Shown here: one piece after another, positions 52,547 through 61,625 of the stretch
How the letters are laid out: each line of letters opens with the position of its first letter
Position numbering within the stretch: position 1 is the first letter of the stretch
NCBI GenBank assembly: GCA_963775575.1
Contig: CAVZJG010000002.1
Span: 2,294,001-2,358,000, forward strand
Source of the DNA: Roseiarcus sp963775575
Lineage (GTDB): Bacteria; Pseudomonadota; Alphaproteobacteria; Rhizobiales; Beijerinckiaceae
DNA length: 64,000 nt
Direction of reading: 5' to 3'
Notes under the pieces: model-generated
What the model saw: only the letters and a program-made list of their open reading frames with translations
What the model was told of the DNA's origin: nothing
The model's database searches: none
Translations under genes and position numbers: made by a program

Positions 52547-53805
52547 GCGTGCGCTTTACAACCCTGCCCTCGGGCCTGCGCGTCGTCACCGACGCGACGC
52601 CGCATTTGCGCACCGCCGCGCTCGGCGTCTTCGTCAGCGCCGGATCGCGCCACGAGGCCGACGACGAACACGGACTGTCGCATCTGCTCGAACACATGGC
52701 GTTCAAGGGCACGCGCCGGCGCAGCGCGCGCGAAATCGCCGAGGCGATCGAAAACGCCGGCGGCGATCTCAACGCCGAGACCGGCGTCGAGCAGACCGCC
52801 TATTTCGCCCGGGTGCTCGGCGAGGACGTCGACCTGGCGCTCGACGTCCTCGCCGACATCCTGACCGAAAGCCGGTTCGACGCCGAAGAGCTCGGCCGGG
52901 AGAAGAACGTCATCATCCAGGAAATCGGCGCCGTCGAAGACACCCCCGACGACCTCGTCTTCGACCTCTTCACCGCGGCGGCCTGGCCCGAACAGCCGAT
53001 CGGTCGGCCGATCCTGGGCACGCGCGAGGGCGTCGCCGCCTTCGATCGCCACGCCATCGACGCCTATTTGCTGCGCCACTACCGCGCCGGCGCTTCGATC
53101 GTCGCCGCCGCCGGCGCGGTCGATCATGACCATATCGCCGCCCGCGCCGAGGCCCTTCTCGGCGCGTTCGGCGCCGCGAGCGCCGCGCCGCCGAGGCCCG
53201 CCGCCTATCGCGGCGGTGAAATCCTGGTCGGGAAGAAGCTCGAGCAGACGCATATCGTCGTCGGCTTCGAGGGTCGCGCGGTCCGGGCGCCCGACCACGA
53301 CGCCGCGCACCTCTTCGCCGCCGCGACCGGCGGGGGCATGTCGTCGCGGCTGTTTCAGGAAGTGCGGGAACGGCGCGGCCTCGCCTATTCCATCTATACG
53401 TTTCACTGGGCCTATTCGGACTCCGGCCTGTTCGGTTTCTACGCCGGCGCCGCCGCCAAGGACGCCGGGGAACTGATGGCCGCGGCGCTCGATTGCCTCG
53501 CCGAGGCGACCGAGCGCCTCGACGAAGGCGAGGTTCGCCGCGCCAAGGCGCAGATGAAGGTCTCGACCCTGACCGCCCTCGAATCGCCGAGCGCGCGCGC
53601 CCAACAGCTCGCGCGCCAGACTTTCGTCTATGGCGCCCCGCTGTCGCTCGAAGACATGCTGGCGCGCATCGACGCGATCACCGTCGACGAGGTCCGCAGG
53701 GCGGGCGCGGCCATGCTGGCGTCGTCGCCGACCGTCGCGGCGATCGGCGGCGTCGCACGGGCGCTCGATCGCATCGGGGTGGCGCGGCGCCTGAGAGGAG
53801 GGTAG
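52543..53805 (+). CDS. M16 family zinc peptidase (processing-peptidase-like)
   Basis: A 420-aa protein. The inverted zinc motif is HLLEH (His47, Glu50, His51), with EELGREKNVIIQEI supplying the distal Glu. The second M16 domain (about 215-420) includes TGGGMSSRLFQEVRERRGLAYSI. It is close to the beta subunit of mitochondrial processing peptidase, whose bacterial relatives degrade short peptides. GTG 52543 overlaps the thrC stop (GTGA). The thrC-M16-GNAT order is common in Rhizobiales. No signal peptide is seen. Confidence 0.93.
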   Translation: MSVRFTTLPSGLRVVTDATPHLRTAALGVFVSAGSRHEADDEHGLSHLLEHMAFKGTRRRSAREIAEAIENAGGDLNAETGVEQTAYFARVLGEDVDLALDVLADILTESRFDAEELGREKNVIIQEIGAVEDTPDDLVFDLFTAAAWPEQPIGRPILGTREGVAAFDRHAIDAYLLRHYRAGASIVAAAGAVDHDHIAARAEALLGAFGAASAAPPRPAAYRGGEILVGKKLEQTHIVVGFEGRAVRAPDHDAAHLFAAATGGGMSSRLFQEVRERRGLAYSIYTFHWAYSDSGLFGFYAGAAAKDAGELMAAALDCLAEATERLDEGEVRRAKAQMKVSTLTALESPSARAQQLARQTFVYGAPLSLEDMLARIDAITVDEVRRAGAAMLASSPTVAAIGGVARALDRIGVARRLRGG

Positions 53806-53815
53806 AGAGCCGGAC

Positions 53816-54409
53816 ATGGCGCTTTTCCGTCTTGCCAAGGCCGCCGAAGGCGAACCGCTGCTGCGCGGCGACGGCGTCGCCCTGCGCCCCGCGGTCATCG
53901 CGGATTTTCCCGGCTGGGCGCGCCTGCGCGACCAGAGCCGCGCGTTCCTGACGCCCTGGGAGCCGACCTGGCCCGAGGACGACCTCACCCGCGCCGCGTT
54001 CCGCCGCCGCCTGCGTCGCCAGGTCGAGGAAATGGAGCGCGACGAATCCTTCGCCTTCCTCATCTTCGATACGACCTCCGAGGACTTGCTCGGCGGCTTG
54101 ACCCTCGGCGGCATCCGCCGCGGCGTCGCCCAGGCGGCGACGCTCGGCTATTGGATGGGCGCCCGGCACGCCGGCAAGGGACATATGACGCGCGCGGTCG
54201 CCGCGGCGGTGCGGTTCGGGTTCGCCACGCTGCGTCTGCATCGCATTGAAGCGGCCTGCATTCCCGACAACGCCCCGTCGATCGCGCTGCTGCAGCGCAA
54301 CGGCTTCCGTCGCGAAGGACTGGCGCGCGCCTATTTGAAGATCAACGACGCGTGGCGCGATCACGTCCTGTTCGCGCTCGTCGACGGCGAGGCGACGCGC
54401 CTTGACTGA
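53816..54409 (+). CDS. GNAT-family N-acetyltransferase (RimJ/RimL type)
   Basis: A 197-aa protein of the RimJ/RimL group, which acetylates N-terminal amines of ribosomal or other proteins using acetyl-CoA. It has VALRPAVIADFPGWARLR, the strand LLGGLTLGGIRRG, LGYWMGARHAGKGHMTRAV (acetyl-CoA loop) and HRIEAACIPDNAPSIALLQRNGF. ATG 53816 lies ten bases after the M16 stop and its end overlaps the next gene. The actual substrate is unknown. Confidence 0.9.
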   Translation: MALFRLAKAAEGEPLLRGDGVALRPAVIADFPGWARLRDQSRAFLTPWEPTWPEDDLTRAAFRRRLRRQVEEMERDESFAFLIFDTTSEDLLGGLTLGGIRRGVAQAATLGYWMGARHAGKGHMTRAVAAAVRFGFATLRLHRIEAACIPDNAPSIALLQRNGFRREGLARAYLKINDAWRDHVLFALVDGEATRLD

Positions 54410-57329
54410 ACCCGTCACGCTCGACCTGCCTTCGCGCGACGCCATGGCGCCCCGCGCGGTCCGGCGGCGCGCGCTCGGCTTGGCGGCCTTCTTCCTCTGC
54501 GCGGTTCTGGGCTGCCGGGCCGCCCTCGCGGTTCAATCGGTGCGCGTTCCCGTCGACGCCGATGCGATCGACCTCTCTTCGGCCATCGAACATTTCGGTG
54601 CGCAGGGCGACCGCATCCAGGTTTCGACCGCGCCCGGCGCCGACGGCATCGTGCGGCGCATCGAAGTCAGCGCATTGGAGGCGGGGGCGCAACCGGCGTG
54701 GATCGTCTTCGCGCTCACCAACGATTCGGACGAGCAACTGACCCGCCTGATCGTCGCGCCGCACTTCCGCTTCGTCGGTTCGGGCGTGGTTTGGCCGGAT
54801 CTCGGCTCCTCGCGCATCACCACGATCACCGCCAGCCAGGGCAGTCCGCCCGAGCGCGAGGACCGTGTCGACGCCGACGTCTTCGCCCTGACGCTCGACC
54901 CCGGCACGACCGTCACCTATGTCGCGGAACTGCGCACGCCCTCGCTGCCGCAGATCTATCTCTGGGAGCCGGACGCCTACAAGGACAAAGGGGCGAGCCT
55001 GACGCTCTACCAGGGCATCCTCATCGGCGTCGCCGGGTTGCTGGCGCTGTTCCTGACGATCGTATTCGTCGTGCAGGGCGCGCTGGTTTTCCCCGCCGCG
55101 GCGGCGCTGGCCTGGGCGGTTTTCGCCTATGTCTGCATCGACTTCGGCTTCTGGCGGAAGATTTTCGGCTTTGCCGACGAGGCCGAGCGCGTCTGGCGCG
55201 CCAGCGCCGAGGCGACGATCGGCGCGACGTTGATCATCTTCCTCTTCGCCTACCTGAATTTGCGCCGCTGGCACGTGCGTTTCCTCCATATCGGGCTGGT
55301 CTGGCTGCTGTTCATGGCGGTCGTGGTCGCGCTTTCCGTCTACAACGCGTCGATCGCCGCGGGCGTGGCGCGCATCTCGATCGCCACCGTCGCGACGATC
55401 GGATTTCTATTGATCCTGAGCATGGCGGCGCGCGGCTCGGATCGCGCGGTCATGCTGATCCCGACCTGGTTCCTTCTCGTCGTCTGGGTCGTCGCCGCCG
55501 GTGCCGCCGCGCTCGGCGCGTTGACCAACGATCTGACCGCGCCCGGACTCATCGGCGGGTTGGTGCTGATCGTGATGCTGATCGGCTTCACCATCATGCA
55601 GAACGCCTTCGCGGCGACGACGGGGGCGCGCATGGGCGGGGCCGACGCCGAACGCCGGGCGCTGGCGATGACCGGATGCGGCGACGCGATCTTCGATTGG
55701 AACGTCGGCGCGGACCAGATCCACGTCAGCGCCGAAGTCGAAAGCCAGCTCGGCCTCAGACGCGGCGCGCTCGAAGGACCGGCCGCCGCATGGCTCGATA
55801 TTCTTCACCCGCTCGATCGCGACCGCTATTCGGCGGCGCTGGAGGGCCTCCTCCAGCAGAGTTCGGGCCGCATCAATCACGACATCCGTCTGCGCGGCGC
55901 CGACAGCCGGTATCACAGTTTCGTTCTGAAGGCGCGGCCGGTCGTCAACGCGGCGGGCGAAGTCGTGCGCGTCATCGGCGCGCTTTCCGACGTCACCGAA
56001 ATCAAGGACGCGGAGGAGCGCATCCTGCACGATGCGATCCACGACAATTTGACCGGACTTCCCAATCGCGAGCTGTTCTTCGACCGGCTGGGCGCCGCGT
56101 TGATCCAGGCCCAGCGTCCCGGCGCGCCGACGCTGGCGGCGCTGGCGATCGACATCGACCGTTTCCAGGAAATCAACGACGCGCTCGGAATGTCGTTCGG
56201 CAATTCGGCGCTGTTGACGGCAGCGCGCCGACTCGGCCGCCAGATCAAACCCGGCGATACGCTCGCGCGCATCGGCGGCGACGAGTTCGGCGTCATCGTG
56301 CTGCTCGACGGCGGCGAGGACGAAATCGCGGGGTTCGTCGAGTCGCTGCGCGCGCTGATGATCGCCCCGATCAGTTTCGGCGATCGCGAAGTCGCGCTCA
56401 CCGTTTCCATCGGCCTCGCCGTCTTCGACCCCTCTCAGCACGCCAAGGGCGCCGACCTCCTCGCCGACGCGGAAATCGCCCTCGCCAACGCCAAGAAGGC
56501 CGGCGGCGACCGCGCCGAGATCTTCGCCGCTGGGATGCGCGCCGAGCGCTCGAACCGCCTTTCGCTCGCCAACGATCTGCGCTACGCGCTCGATCGGGGC
56601 GAGATCGCCGTGCTGTTCCAGCCGATCGTGCGTCTCGAGGACCGCACCGTCGCGGGGTTTGAAGCGCTGCCGCGCTGGCGTCATCCGCGTCTCGGCGTGC
56701 TCGGGCCCGCCGATTTCTTTTCGCTCGGCGAGTCGAACGACGCCCTCGTCGAAATCGGCGTCTTCGCCATCGAAACGACGGCGCGCGAACTCGCGGCGTG
56801 GCAGAAGGCGCTCGAAGTGACGCCGCCGATCTTCGCCAGCATCAATATCTCGTCGCGCCAGATGCTCAGCCACGACCTTCTCGGCGACGTCAGAACGGCG
56901 CTCAACCGCCATTACATCCTGCGCGGAACGCTGAAACTCGAAATCGCCGAGAGCGTGGTGATGGAAAACCCGGAATTCGCCGTTCAATTGCTGAAGCGGG
57001 TGCGCGAACTGGGCGCCGGCTTGGCGCTCGACGATTTCGGCGCCGGCTACACTTCGCTGAGCCATCTGCAACGCTACCGTTTCGATACGCTCAAGATCGA
57101 TCCTTCGCTGGTCAAGCCGAACGGCCCGGGCGGGCGCCCGGCGATCCTGCGTTCGGTGGTCGCGATGGCCCACGATCTCGGCATGGACGTGATCACCAAT
57201 GGCGCCGAAACCGAGTCGGACGCGATCGAACTGTCGCAACTCGGTTGCGAATTCGCGCAAGGGTTCGCCTTCGGCCAACCGATGACTGCCGCCGCGGCGC
57301 GCCGGTTGATGGGCGCGGCGCCGCTCTGA
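54402..57329 (+). CDS. Membrane GGDEF-EAL protein with 7TM (7TMR-DISM-like) sensor and PAS domain
   Basis: A 975-aa cyclic-di-GMP protein. It has a signal-like segment (about 20-45), a periplasmic beta domain (45-200), seven or so membrane helices (about 205-410), and a PAS domain (about 425-535). GGDEF (about 545-705) keeps the active RIGGDEFGVIV. EAL (about 720-970) has FEALPRWRHP, INISSRQM, LEIAESVVM and DDFGAGYTSL, then KIDPSLV. The late EGVE-type box reads NGAETES, losing the first Glu, so phosphodiesterase activity is doubtful. TTG 54402 overlaps the GNAT stop; ATG 54444 just before the signal segment is an alternative. The signal sensed is unknown. Confidence 0.9.
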   Translation: MTEPVTLDLPSRDAMAPRAVRRRALGLAAFFLCAVLGCRAALAVQSVRVPVDADAIDLSSAIEHFGAQGDRIQVSTAPGADGIVRRIEVSALEAGAQPAWIVFALTNDSDEQLTRLIVAPHFRFVGSGVVWPDLGSSRITTITASQGSPPEREDRVDADVFALTLDPGTTVTYVAELRTPSLPQIYLWEPDAYKDKGASLTLYQGILIGVAGLLALFLTIVFVVQGALVFPAAAALAWAVFAYVCIDFGFWRKIFGFADEAERVWRASAEATIGATLIIFLFAYLNLRRWHVRFLHIGLVWLLFMAVVVALSVYNASIAAGVARISIATVATIGFLLILSMAARGSDRAVMLIPTWFLLVVWVVAAGAAALGALTNDLTAPGLIGGLVLIVMLIGFTIMQNAFAATTGARMGGADAERRALAMTGCGDAIFDWNVGADQIHVSAEVESQLGLRRGALEGPAAAWLDILHPLDRDRYSAALEGLLQQSSGRINHDIRLRGADSRYHSFVLKARPVVNAAGEVVRVIGALSDVTEIKDAEERILHDAIHDNLTGLPNRELFFDRLGAALIQAQRPGAPTLAALAIDIDRFQEINDALGMSFGNSALLTAARRLGRQIKPGDTLARIGGDEFGVIVLLDGGEDEIAGFVESLRALMIAPISFGDREVALTVSIGLAVFDPSQHAKGADLLADAEIALANAKKAGGDRAEIFAAGMRAERSNRLSLANDLRYALDRGEIAVLFQPIVRLEDRTVAGFEALPRWRHPRLGVLGPADFFSLGESNDALVEIGVFAIETTARELAAWQKALEVTPPIFASINISSRQMLSHDLLGDVRTALNRHYILRGTLKLEIAESVVMENPEFAVQLLKRVRELGAGLALDDFGAGYTSLSHLQRYRFDTLKIDPSLVKPNGPGGRPAILRSVVAMAHDLGMDVITNGAETESDAIELSQLGCEFAQGFAFGQPMTAAAARRLMGAAPL

Positions 57330-57413
57330 ACCGGCCGCGGCCCTGTGAATGGCGGGGAGAATTCGCGTCGCGCCTTGCCAAGAGGCGGCGGAGCGCCGAT
57401 CTAGAAAAGACCG

Positions 57414-59324
57414 ATGCGATTCTCGACCGCATTCCTCGACGAAATCCGCGCCCGGGTCCCGGTGTCCCAGGTGGTGGGAGCGCGCGTCAAGCTGCGCAAG
57501 CAAGGGCGCGAATGGGCGGGGCTGTCGCCGTTCAACTCGGAAAAGACGCCGTCGTTTTTCGTCAACGATCAGAAGGGGTTCTATAAGGATTTTTCGTCGG
57601 GGAAATACGGCGACGTCTTCACTTTCCTGATCGACGCCGAAGGCCTGACCTTTCCCGAAGCGGTCGAACGGCTGGCCGAAATGGCGGGCCTGCCGATGCC
57701 GGCGCGCACACGCGAAAGCGAGGAGCGCGAGCAGAAGCGGGCGGGCCTCCACGAGGTTCTCGAACTCGCCGCGCAAATCTTCGCCTCGACCCTCGACGGG
57801 CCTGCGGGCGCGAAGGCGCGCGGCTACCTCGCCGATCGGCGCATCGATCCGGCGACGCAGCGCCAGTTTGGCTTGGGCTACGCCGCGCCGGACCGCTTCG
57901 CTCTTCGCGACGCGCTGGCCGGCCGCGGCGTCGACGCCGAGCGGATGATCGAGGCCGGCCTCTTGGTCCACGGCGAGGGGATCGCCGTGCCCTACGACCG
58001 ATTCCGCGACCGCGTGACGTTCCCGATCCACGACCGCTCGGGCCGCGTCGTCGCGTTCGGCGGCCGCGCTCTGGAGCCCGGCGCCAAGGCCAAATATCTC
58101 AATTCTCCGGAAACGGAGCTTTTTCACAAGGGGAGCCTGCTCTTCAACCATCACCGCGCGCGAAGAGCCGCCCACGAGCGCGACGAGGTCATCGTCGTGG
58201 AAGGCTATGTCGACGCGATCGCGATGACTCAGGTCGGCTTTCCCCACACCGTCGCCCCGCTCGGCACCGCCTTGACCGGCGACCAATGCGCGCTGCTGTG
58301 GAGCATGGCGAGCGAACCGATCCTCTGTTTCGACGGCGACAATGCCGGCCAGAGAGCGGCGTTCCGCGCCATCGACACGGCGCTGCCGCTCATCGGCGCC
58401 GGCAAGAGCCTGCGCTTCGCCATGCTGCCGGCGGGGCAGGACCCGGACGACCTCGCGCGTTCGGGGGGCGCGCCGGCGATCGAGGACGTCTTGCGCCGCG
58501 CCCAGCCGCTGGCGGAAATGCTGTTCGCCAGGGAAACCGAGGGCCGGAGTTTCGACACGCCCGAACAGCGCGCCGGTGTGGAGCGGCGTCTGCGCGAACT
58601 CGTCGCCTCGATCGGCGAGGAGACGCTGCGCCGCCATTACGCCGCCGACATGGCCCGGCGCCAGGCGGAGCTGTTCGGGTCAGCCGGCTCGAGCCCGGCG
58701 CGTCGGGCGCCCGAACGCGGCGCGCGCGGCGCGCGGCGCGCGGCCTTCGCCGATCCGGGACCGCGCGTCGGCATCGCCGGCGCCGCGCTGCCGGCGCCGC
58801 GCCATCTGACGCGCCGACCGCGCGAGGCGCCGCGCGAAATCGCCATCCTCGCCGTTCTCGTCGGCCATCCCGATCTGCTGGAGCGGCATTTCGAGGCCGT
58901 CGCCGCGCTCGAGTTCGCCGGCGCCAAGCTCGCCGCCTTTCGCGACAAGTTGCTCAGCCTGCCCGCCAAGGCCTTTGGCGCGGCGAGCGCGTTGGCCGAA
59001 GCGCTCGATTCGGAGGGCCTCAAGGACGAACGCGAGCGCATCTTGAGCCTTGCCGCCACGACGGCCGACTGGTGGTGCCTGCGCGCCGAAGCCCAGACCT
59101 CCGACGCCGAGCACGTCCTTCGGCAAACCATGGCCTTGCAACGAAGTTCGGGGGCGCTACATAGGGAGTTGAAGCTGGCTGAACAGGCGCTCGCCGCTGA
59201 TCCGACCGAACAGAATCTCGCGAGATTGCGGGACATTAAGGCGAATTTGGCTGATTTGGCGAACGCCGAGGCGGCGATTGAGGGGTTTGGCGAACTTTCG
59301 GGGCGCGGGTCGGCGCCGCTTTAG
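57414..59324 (+). CDS. dnaG: DNA primase DnaG with degenerate zinc finger
   Basis: Makes RNA primers for replication, 636 aa. The N-terminal CHC2-type module keeps EKTPSFFVNDQKGFY, but the four zinc ligands are replaced (Ser38, Asn41, Asp59, Ser62 in LSPFN and YKDFSSG). The TOPRIM core is complete: EVIVVEGYVDAIAM and CFDGDNAGQRAA. A basic/Ala-rich linker and a C-terminal DnaB-binding domain follow. ATG 57414 is used. It lies upstream of rpoD, the classic macromolecular-synthesis pairing. Confidence 0.95.
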   Translation: MRFSTAFLDEIRARVPVSQVVGARVKLRKQGREWAGLSPFNSEKTPSFFVNDQKGFYKDFSSGKYGDVFTFLIDAEGLTFPEAVERLAEMAGLPMPARTRESEEREQKRAGLHEVLELAAQIFASTLDGPAGAKARGYLADRRIDPATQRQFGLGYAAPDRFALRDALAGRGVDAERMIEAGLLVHGEGIAVPYDRFRDRVTFPIHDRSGRVVAFGGRALEPGAKAKYLNSPETELFHKGSLLFNHHRARRAAHERDEVIVVEGYVDAIAMTQVGFPHTVAPLGTALTGDQCALLWSMASEPILCFDGDNAGQRAAFRAIDTALPLIGAGKSLRFAMLPAGQDPDDLARSGGAPAIEDVLRRAQPLAEMLFARETEGRSFDTPEQRAGVERRLRELVASIGEETLRRHYAADMARRQAELFGSAGSSPARRAPERGARGARRAAFADPGPRVGIAGAALPAPRHLTRRPREAPREIAILAVLVGHPDLLERHFEAVAALEFAGAKLAAFRDKLLSLPAKAFGAASALAEALDSEGLKDERERILSLAATTADWWCLRAEAQTSDAEHVLRQTMALQRSSGALHRELKLAEQALAADPTEQNLARLRDIKANLADLANAEAAIEGFGELSGRGSAPL

Positions 59325-59539
59325 TCGAGCGAGGGCGCGGGGAGGCGCTTCGGGTTAACGCTGGGTTAGGCGCGACGACCGATCTTCAGGCGCGGCAATT
59401 CGAGCGGCCGAGGAGCCGCTGAACCTCGCGCGTTTGGGGCCGAGCCTCGCGCGTTCGGGTCGAGGTCGCCCCCGTCCGGGACGCCGGTCGCGATCGCATG
59501 TTTTCCGCGCCGCGCGCGGACCTCTTTGGAGACGCCGAT

Positions 59540-61603
59540 ATGGCAAGGAACGACGAGCCGAAGGCCGAAGGCGAAGCGGCGGCGGTAGCCGAAACCACGG
59601 ACGGCCCGCTGCTCGATCTGACCGACGCCGCCGTCAAGCGGATGATCAAGATCGCCAAGAAGCGCGGCTGGGTCACCCAGGAAGAACTGAACGCGGTGCT
59701 CCCTTCCGAGGAGATTTCCTCCGATCAGATCGAGGACATGAATTCGATGCTCAGCGAAATGGGCATCAATGTCGTCGACACCGAGGACACCGAAGAGGCG
59801 GAAAAGGAGCCCGCCGAGACCGCTGCCGAGACCACCGAAGAAGAAGAGGCGGAGGGAACCGAACTCGTCGAGGCGCCGCGCCCTGCGGCGGTGGCGACGC
59901 GCAGCTCCGAGCCGGTCGAGCGCACCGACGATCCTGTGCGCATGTACCTGCGCGAAATGGGCTCGGTGGAGCTGCTTTCGCGCGAGGGCGAAATCGCCAT
60001 CGCCAAGCGCATCGAAGCGGGCCGCGAGGCGATGATCGCGGGCCTGTGCGAGAGCCCGCTGACCTTCCAGGCCATCATCATCTGGCGCGACGAACTGAAC
60101 GAAGCCAAGATTCTGCTGCGCGACATCATCGATCTGGAGGCGACCTACGCCGGCCCGGACGGCAAGAAGACGCCGAAGGTCGACATGACCGCGCCCGGCG
60201 CCGCGGAGGCGCTGGCGGCGCAGATTCGCGAACGCATCGCGCCCTCCACCGCGCCGCAGACGCCGCCCGAGGGCTTCGAGGGCGCTCCTGCCGTTTCGCC
60301 CGACGGTTTCGACGACGACGACGATCTGGAAAACGCCGTCTCGCTTTCCGCCATGGAAGCCGAACTCAAGCCGAAGGTGCTGGAGACCTTCGACCGCATC
60401 GCCGACGCCTACAAGAAGCTGCGCCGGCTGCAAGACCAGAACGTCGCCAACAAGCTGCAGAACGAGTCGCTGTCGCCGGCCCAGGAGCGCAAGTACAAGG
60501 CGCTGAAGAAGGAAATCGTCGCCGACGTCAAGTCGCTCTCTCTCAACCAGAACCGCATCGACGCGCTGGTCGAGCAGCTCTACGACATCAACAAGCGCCT
60601 GATCGGCCTCGACGTGAAGCTGATGCGGCTGGCCGAATCGCATCGCGTGTCGCGCGAGGACTTCCTCAAGAACTATCAGAATTCGGAACTCGATCCGAAA
60701 TGGCTGCTGCGCGTCTCCAAGCTGGGCACGCGCGGCTGGAAGGACTTCATCGCCAGGGACAAGGTCGCGATCAAGGAAATCCGCTCCGAAATCCAGTCGC
60801 TCGCCACCGAGACCGGCCTCGAGATCCAGGAATTCCGCAAGCTGGTGCAGATGGTGCAGAAGGGCGAGCGCGAGGCGCGCCAGGCCAAGAAGGAAATGGT
60901 CGAGGCCAATCTCCGCCTGGTCATCTCGATCGCCAAGAAATACACCAACCGCGGGCTGCAATTTCTCGACCTGATCCAGGAAGGCAACATCGGGCTGATG
61001 AAGGCGGTCGACAAGTTCGAGTACCGCCGCGGCTATAAGTTCTCGACCTACGCGACGTGGTGGATTCGCCAGGCGATCACCCGCTCGATCGCCGACCAGG
61101 CGCGCACCATCCGAATCCCTGTGCACATGATCGAGACGATCAACAAGATCGTCCGCACCAGCCGCCAGATGCTGCACGAGATCGGCCGCGAGCCGACACC
61201 CGAGGAGCTCAGCGAAAAGCTGGCGATGCCGCTCGAAAAAGTGCGCAAGGTGCTGAAGATCGCCAAGGAGCCGATCTCTCTCGAAACGCCGATCGGAGAC
61301 GAAGAGGACAGCCATCTCGGCGATTTCATCGAAGACAAGAACGCGGTGCTGCCGATCGACGCGGCGATCCAGTCGAACCTGCGCGAGACGACGACGCGCG
61401 TGCTCGCCTCGCTCACCCCTCGCGAGGAACGCGTGTTGCGCATGCGCTTCGGCATCGGCATGAACACCGACCACACGCTGGAGGAAGTTGGCCAGCAGTT
61501 CTCGGTCACCCGCGAACGCATCCGCCAGATCGAAGCCAAGGCGCTGAGGAAGCTGAAGCACCCGTCGAGGAGCCGGAAGCTGAGGAGCTTCTTGGACAAT
61601 TGA
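59540..61603 (+). CDS. rpoD: RNA polymerase primary sigma factor RpoD (sigma-70)
   Basis: Housekeeping sigma factor, 687 aa. Region 1.1 (about 25-85), an acidic linker, region 1.2 (DDPVRMYLREMGSVELLSREGE) and a large non-conserved insert (about 170-400) precede the core. Region 2 is NLRLVISIAKKYTNRGLQFLDL and FSTYATWWIRQAITRS, region 3 is IRIPVHMIETINK, and region 4 ends VTRERIRQIEAKALRKLKHP. ATG 59540 has GGAG eight bases before; an in-frame ATG at 59498 adds 14 residues. The 215 bases after dnaG hold no gene I can recognise. Confidence 0.97.
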   Translation: MARNDEPKAEGEAAAVAETTDGPLLDLTDAAVKRMIKIAKKRGWVTQEELNAVLPSEEISSDQIEDMNSMLSEMGINVVDTEDTEEAEKEPAETAAETTEEEEAEGTELVEAPRPAAVATRSSEPVERTDDPVRMYLREMGSVELLSREGEIAIAKRIEAGREAMIAGLCESPLTFQAIIIWRDELNEAKILLRDIIDLEATYAGPDGKKTPKVDMTAPGAAEALAAQIRERIAPSTAPQTPPEGFEGAPAVSPDGFDDDDDLENAVSLSAMEAELKPKVLETFDRIADAYKKLRRLQDQNVANKLQNESLSPAQERKYKALKKEIVADVKSLSLNQNRIDALVEQLYDINKRLIGLDVKLMRLAESHRVSREDFLKNYQNSELDPKWLLRVSKLGTRGWKDFIARDKVAIKEIRSEIQSLATETGLEIQEFRKLVQMVQKGEREARQAKKEMVEANLRLVISIAKKYTNRGLQFLDLIQEGNIGLMKAVDKFEYRRGYKFSTYATWWIRQAITRSIADQARTIRIPVHMIETINKIVRTSRQMLHEIGREPTPEELSEKLAMPLEKVRKVLKIAKEPISLETPIGDEEDSHLGDFIEDKNAVLPIDAAIQSNLRETTTRVLASLTPREERVLRMRFGIGMNTDHTLEEVGQQFSVTRERIRQIEAKALRKLKHPSRSRKLRSFLDN

Positions 61604-61625
61604 GGACGGGATTTTGCGGGCGCCG

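Noticed and set aside
51118..53805. An 895-residue protein spanning thrC and the M16 peptidase
   Set aside because: Only the C-terminal 420 residues, from the GTG at 52543, are real. The N-terminal part is out of frame with the clear thrC gene.
55407..58637. A very long minus-strand open frame opposite the GGDEF-EAL and dnaG genes
   Set aside because: High GC leaves antisense frames open. The translation is rich in Arg, Asp, Gly and Ala without domains, and the plus-strand genes are unambiguous. The same applies opposite nusA, infB and rpoD.
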